Source: Congeria kusceri
Lineage: Eukaryota > Mollusca > Bivalvia > Myida > Dreissenidae
NCBI GenBank assembly: GCA_027627225.1
Contig: CM051033.1
Span: 14,832,058 to 14,896,057, forward strand
DNA: 64,000 nt
Direction of reading: 5' to 3'
Part shown: in pieces, positions 59,224-64,000 of the stretch
Numbering within the stretch: the first letter of the stretch is position 1
How the letters are laid out: each line of letters opens with the position of its first letter
Made by a program: the position numbers and the translations under genes
Notes under the pieces: generated by a model
Databases searched by the model: none
Seen by the model: the letters and a program-made list of their open reading frames with translations, nothing else
What the model was told of the DNA's origin: nothing

Positions 59224-59396
59224 GAATCGAAATCATTTTCGCATTATCGTTGTTTATCTGCCAATCAACAACTCTTTGTTATTCTGATGCAAGGCTATTG
59301 AAACACTCGGGCTAACGCCCTCGTGGTTTAATTCCTACGCATCAGAACTCCAAATTGTTGTCTATTGGCCGATAAACAACGATGAATCAAATTATT
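59224..59396. repeat. Foldback (long hairpin) element
   Basis: Arms of about 65 bp: left gaatcgaaatcattttcgca, tcgttgtttatctgccaatc, ttctgatgc and right gcatcagaac, tattggccgataaacaacga, tgaatcaaattatttc are imperfect inverted repeats around a 40-bp loop containing cactcgggctaacgccctcg. Confidence 0.8.
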
Positions 59397-59956
59397 TCTT
59401 TATTAATACATGGTCGTGTTACTTTAATACAATGAATGTGCCACTGAAAATGGCAAGCGTTTATAAAGTTAAACAACAATTTAACATTCTGTCTTCGATA
59501 GTTTAGTGTGTTTTAAAAGTATAAGGTATATGCTGTTCATCTGTGAGCAGTTCTGCGTTACGGAAAATTACCGCACATAAAAGTCCATACCATAATATGA
59601 TGGGAAATGCATGTATATTCTGCATACCATTAAATGCTGAATGTGTAATATGCACAACTGATCACGTTTTTCATCATCATTCAATTGAGATCAACATTAC
59701 AAAACTTTTATACAAAAGTAAAGATTTCACAGTTCTCTTTGCGCTTCGAAATTTTGTAATCGCTGTCAAACACCCATGCTTTTTATGCAGATGACCTGAT
59801 GTTGTACATGTCAGCATATTATGATAAATTTTGCACTTTTCTATCAGAACACGAGATTTGCATGAAATCCATGTGCAGTTTAACTTAACTAAATAGAATT
59901 AGTGGTTACGTTGTGTGAACAATAAAATTTGGATAGGCATTTCAGATTTCTGTTTT

Positions 59957-60650
59957 ATTATACCCCCACAAACAAAGTTTAAGGGAGTTATACAGGAGTG
60001 AGCTTGTCGGTCCGTCGGTCTGTTGGTTTTTGGTTTCAGGATGATAACTCAAGAAAGGCTTGACATATTCAAATAATTTTTGGTACACTTGTATAACATC
60101 ATAGAATACAGGTCAAGTTCGATGTTGGTTACAAACCACTACATTTTGACAGAGTAATGGCCCCTTTTTGACTTGAAATTCCTTAAAAACATGGTTTCCA
60201 GATGATAACTCAAGAAAGGCTTGACATATTCAAATAAGTTTTGGTACACATGTATAACATCATAGAATACAGGTTAAGTTCGATGTTAGTTACAAACCAC
60301 TAAATTTTGACAGAGTAATGGCCCCTTTTCAACTTAAAATTCCCTAAAAACATGATTTCTGGATGATAATTCAAGAATGGCTGGACATATTTAAATAATT
60401 CTTGGTATACATGTGTAGTATCATAAATACGGGTTAAGTTCGACTTTGGTTTTATACCTCTAAATTTTGACATAGTTATGGCCTTTTATTTGACATAAAT
60501 TCCCTAAATACATGGTTTGTTGATGACCAAATAATTTTTGGTACACATGTGTAACGTCATAGAATACAGGTCAAGTTCGATGTTGGTTACAAACCACTAC
60601 ATTTTGCCAGAGTAATGGCCCCTTTTTGACTTGAAATTCCTTATATATAC
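59957..60650 (+). mobile_element. Family C array element, 3'-truncated
   Basis: The start ttattatacccccacaaaca then aagtttaagggagttataca is the family C hairpin. Four units follow, with one partial deletion near 60525. The copy stops after gacttgaaattccttat with no 3' module. Confidence 0.82.
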
Positions 60651-61985
60651 TTTAGAACTGAGGCTAATTATGAACGTATTTGCTCATTGTATGCCATAAA
60701 CAGAATGCTATATTCATTCGCGTAACAAAATAACTATTTTGTTTAGCCTACATTTATATAAGCGGTAAATGCTCTATAAATAGCAATTGTGCAATGTTCC
60801 CATTCATAAATCTCATTCACAGTGTTGCCGTTCCATGTAGCCCATTGATTCTAGCGAGCTCATCACATTCCAGAATCAGTAGTGTCATTCTAAAAATAGC
60901 GTGTGTAGCTAGCAACCTTTGTATAGCTGTGTTAATATACTCGTACATGCATCAATAATAGCGTTCAGAGAATCTTAAACCTAAAAATATTAATAAATGG
61001 GGAATTTATATTTATAAACTTACAGTTAATTTGAATTAAAATTGTGGTTACGATTTATAAACGATTATTTATAATTGCATCTTTCTATCAACTTCTCCAG
61101 TAGATTTTATTTAATCTATAAAAAAAGATGCTACATTTTCTGTAGATAAAATGTTATAAAAGAAGATTTGGAATACGTCAAATTGTAATTCGCGTAGCAT
61201 GAATACACAATTTGCAATACTAATTATACCCAGGAACCCCTGATATATCATAATAATTTATACTGATATAATTTAAAATCGTCAAAGTCTGATGAATTTT
61301 TATGGTTGCGTTATCAAAAATAATGTCTGAACTTTTCAAAAATCGCTGAATGTTCCCTGACTATTGCTTTTTATTGGGATACACAGTATAAATGCTTATT
61401 CGACTTCAAATCGTTATTATATTAGATAACTAACATGCATGATATATTACTGGTACTATAAATAACTAGACTGACTTGTCTGATACATAATAATTTTAAA
61501 TCATTCCCGAAATTATTTTCTTACATTGTTAATTTGTTTAATTGACTTGTCAAATTCAAATAACAATTATGTTAACCTAAATTATTTTGGTTATTCATAT
61601 ACCACTGGTGGAAACATGGAGCTATGTGATTGGTTTATTCACAGCATAGATATTTATGATTAAATTAATAAATTTATTTCAAATTTACTTTTGGGTCCGA
61701 GAAGTTTTCTTATAGTGTCCAAAAAATCTGGGGTCCAATAAGTCTCCTAATATTGGTGGGAACCAAAAAATCTGGGGTCTGAGAAGTCACGTAACCGATC
61801 ATCTTGGCTGTGTGTTAAGGTAATTTTTAAATGATATCTCAATATTAATTTCAATGCCGATGGCCTTTTTTTAAAGACATTTCTTGTTTTAAATGAAATA
61901 TACAGATTATGACTGTATTTGATCGTGTTCATGTATTTACCGTTTAGACATAACAACAAAAACAACACATTTTTTTGTCATCTGG
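60651..61985. other. No gene seen
   Basis: AT-rich. A 25-bp phrase, aaaaaatctggggtc..., occurs twice at 61721 and 61767. Confidence 0.45.
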
Positions 61986-61989
61986 AGTG

Positions 61990-63350
61990 CAGTATCTTTA
62001 ATTATAAGATCCACTAAAGATAAACAATTAAATAATAACTTATGAAATCAGTTAGGTGGTATTTAAGTTTTATGCACCCACTTTCAGAGGGGGGCATATA
62101 GATTTGCCCCTGTCCATCTCTCCCATCCATCTGTATGTCGGATTTTTGTGTCACGCGTTACTCAAACAGTATTACTGCTAGAGCAATGAAACTTTTTATA
62201 CTTATTTATCAGCATGTGAACTTAGGTATTTTGGTGCATTTTTTTCCTGATGTTACCGGAGTTATGGCCCTTTTTTAACAGAAAAATAACGTTTTTGGAC
62301 TTGTGTCGCGTATGACTAGAAAATTATAACTGCTAGAGTGTTGAAACTTTATAAACATAGTCATCTGCATGTGACCTTGTGCACCTGGGTATTTTGGTGC
62401 AGTTTGTTCGACATTAGCGGAGTTTTGTGACAACCAGCGGAATATGGGGGCATGCGTGTCCTACGAACACATGTCTAGTTTATAGTATGTAAGAATCTTT
62501 CGAAACTATGAACTGTACATGACTGAATCATGGTATCATGGCGTGACCTAAAAAATGTATGTGCTGTTTATATGTATTCATGATTTGGTAGTCCTTTAGG
62601 GGTATTGAGATGGAAAAATATCATACAGCAGTTAAAGTTGTTCTTTCAGCCACACTTTGGACAGTCTATTGAGTATGCAGATATTTTGGTTAAAACCATT
62701 ATGGTGTAATAAAAGTGTAATGATGTGCCATTTGTCACTGCAGAATTGTGTCGTGTTGCTGATTTCTATCGCACAAAGAATTTAACACAACCTATTTATT
62801 TAAAGAAAAAACTACAGATTATTTGGAAATAAGAGCTTGTCAACTTTCCGAAAATAATTGTGTATTCTGTAATCCTTGGTGTCACTTGCGTGCTTGTAAT
62901 GCATTAATATACTATTACAAATACATTTTGTCTGCATTCATATACCTTTGAATATATGAACAGATCGTGAATGCTTTCTGGCCCAATTATAATTATCTCC
63001 GAGGGCTACTCTGATTTAGTATAATTATAATTACATACACAATTGGCAATACCTTGAATACTGTCATTGTGCTTTTATTTCCTTGCTATTAGCTGTGATC
63101 TAATGAAGGCTGCTAGCTTCACTGAAGGACGTTTCAATACTAAGGCTGTTGAAAATTAGTGGCAACATTTGTAGATTTAACGAATGAACATTGGATTTTT
63201 GTCATTTTCATGTCAAATTGCAGTGTTGCCCTTGTAGCAAATTAAATATAATTTAGTCGAAGTTTCTTCAATTTAGCATTAACATTCTTCATGATTTTGT
63301 GTTCATAAAAATGTTTTCCATGCTTTTTGTGTGGACAAATTCAGTAATTT
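61990..63350 (+). repeat. Segmental duplication, copy 2, main part
   Basis: Matches copy 1 blocks in order (see 35800-39120). Here a family G element occupies the interval where copy 1 has the 975-bp inverted-repeat element. Confidence 0.7.
62075..62482 (+). mobile_element. Family G array element, full length
   Basis: The start tatgcacccactttcagagg then ggggcatatag is a hairpin. Two units of about 150 bp with gctagag(caa/tgt)tgaaactttat and cagcatgtgaacttaggtat follow. The end is gggggcatgcgtgtcctacg then aacacatgtctagttt. Confidence 0.82.
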
Positions 63351-64000
63351 AGAGAATGTACTTTTGTATAATGTCTTTCTTTATTGCATAAATATGATTT
63401 TGGCAAACCCTAACCCTTTGATGATGAAATTCAATGGCATGGCCCATTAATGCTGCTAATGTCATGTTCAAGTTGTTTTAGCTAAACTAGTGTATATGTA
63501 TCTGTTCCTATTATTCTAAGGCATTTCTTTGTTATTGCAGTTATGTTTTGGCAGTTACGTTTTGGCAGTTATGTTTTAGTTCCATCTGCCGAGATGATGT
63601 GTGCATCATTACTCAATCAAGAAAGCTAATGCCTTTGCTTGAAATGGAAAGTTTTGCTCCGGTCCCCTCCGATAGTATAACAATATAACGGCAACTGTAT
63701 GGTACCTTTTAGATGGTTAAATGAATATTTCTGTAACGTAATTTCTTCCAATAGCTTCTGACAATTGAACATATAATGCTTTTCTCATTCATAAAGGTGC
63801 TGAGTTAATGACGCAAAAAAACGTGTTTCATAAGTGATAAATATAATTGTTTTAGAACCATGCATAACATTTTTTGGAAACAAATTACCTCCCTTAATGG
63901 ATTGGTTTTACCCATTCATTCATATTAATTCCTTATATTTATTGCTTTATTGCTTAACCATATGCTCACAGCTCTTTATGAAGAAGTTTACAAGACATTT
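63351..64000. other. No gene seen
   Basis: AT-rich. ttatgttttggcagtta is repeated in tandem two to three times near 63540-63575. Confidence 0.45.

Overview
The window looks like intergenic or intronic DNA from a bivalve mollusc, probably a heterodont clam or mussel. It is AT-rich and eukaryotic, with no compact operons and no long intact host gene. It is filled with short non-autonomous elements whose cores are tandem arrays with units of about 125-175 bp, an arrangement described in bivalves (pearl-like and Helitron/Helentron-derived elements). The clade is an inference; no species can be named from the sequence alone.

Layout. 0-10 kb: chimeric array, degenerate tRNA-like/SINE head, 63-bp satellite with a higher-order pattern, four array elements. 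10.4-21.7 kb (minus strand): scattered exons of one decayed multi-exon gene of a transposase-like family (what I recall as DUF7869; signatures VGHTHEDVD and ADNCWRENKN), with introns full of array elements, a 123-bp MITE and a 283-bp inverted-repeat element carrying a complete hammerhead-ribozyme core. 21.7-25.2 kb: inverted repeats, a TA-flanked MITE and microsatellites. 25.6-29.2 kb (plus strand): a broken non-LTR retrotransposon (endonuclease, reverse transcriptase, RNase H, C-terminal Cys/His motif), with a possible long 3' region up to a poly(A) run at 31.1 kb. 31-34 kb: long (ACT)n arrays. 34-40 kb: tandem duplication, first copy of a segmental duplication, a 1-kb inverted-repeat element, array family F. 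40.6-44.4 kb: a long array element with three nested insertions. 44.5-64 kb: more array elements, a 1-kb TA-flanked MITE, a foldback element, the second segmental-duplication copy, and long unannotatable AT-rich stretches.

How it fits together. Nothing here forms a host pathway. The unifying theme is that at least nine array families share one terminal grammar. One end has an imperfect hairpin opening with ATGCCCC or AGCTCACC. The other end has the complementary subterminal motif (GGGGGCAT or AGGTGAG), then a short stem-loop, then CTTGTT or CTAGTT. That matches the Helentron/HINE architecture (asymmetric inverted repeats plus a 3' hairpin) and suggests mobilisation by one class of rolling-circle enzyme that is absent from this window. 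The two most notable items are the hammerhead core at 15475-15510 (minus) and the decayed DUF7869-like gene, whose exons can be joined in phase at several junctions although no exon is long enough to stand out as an ORF.
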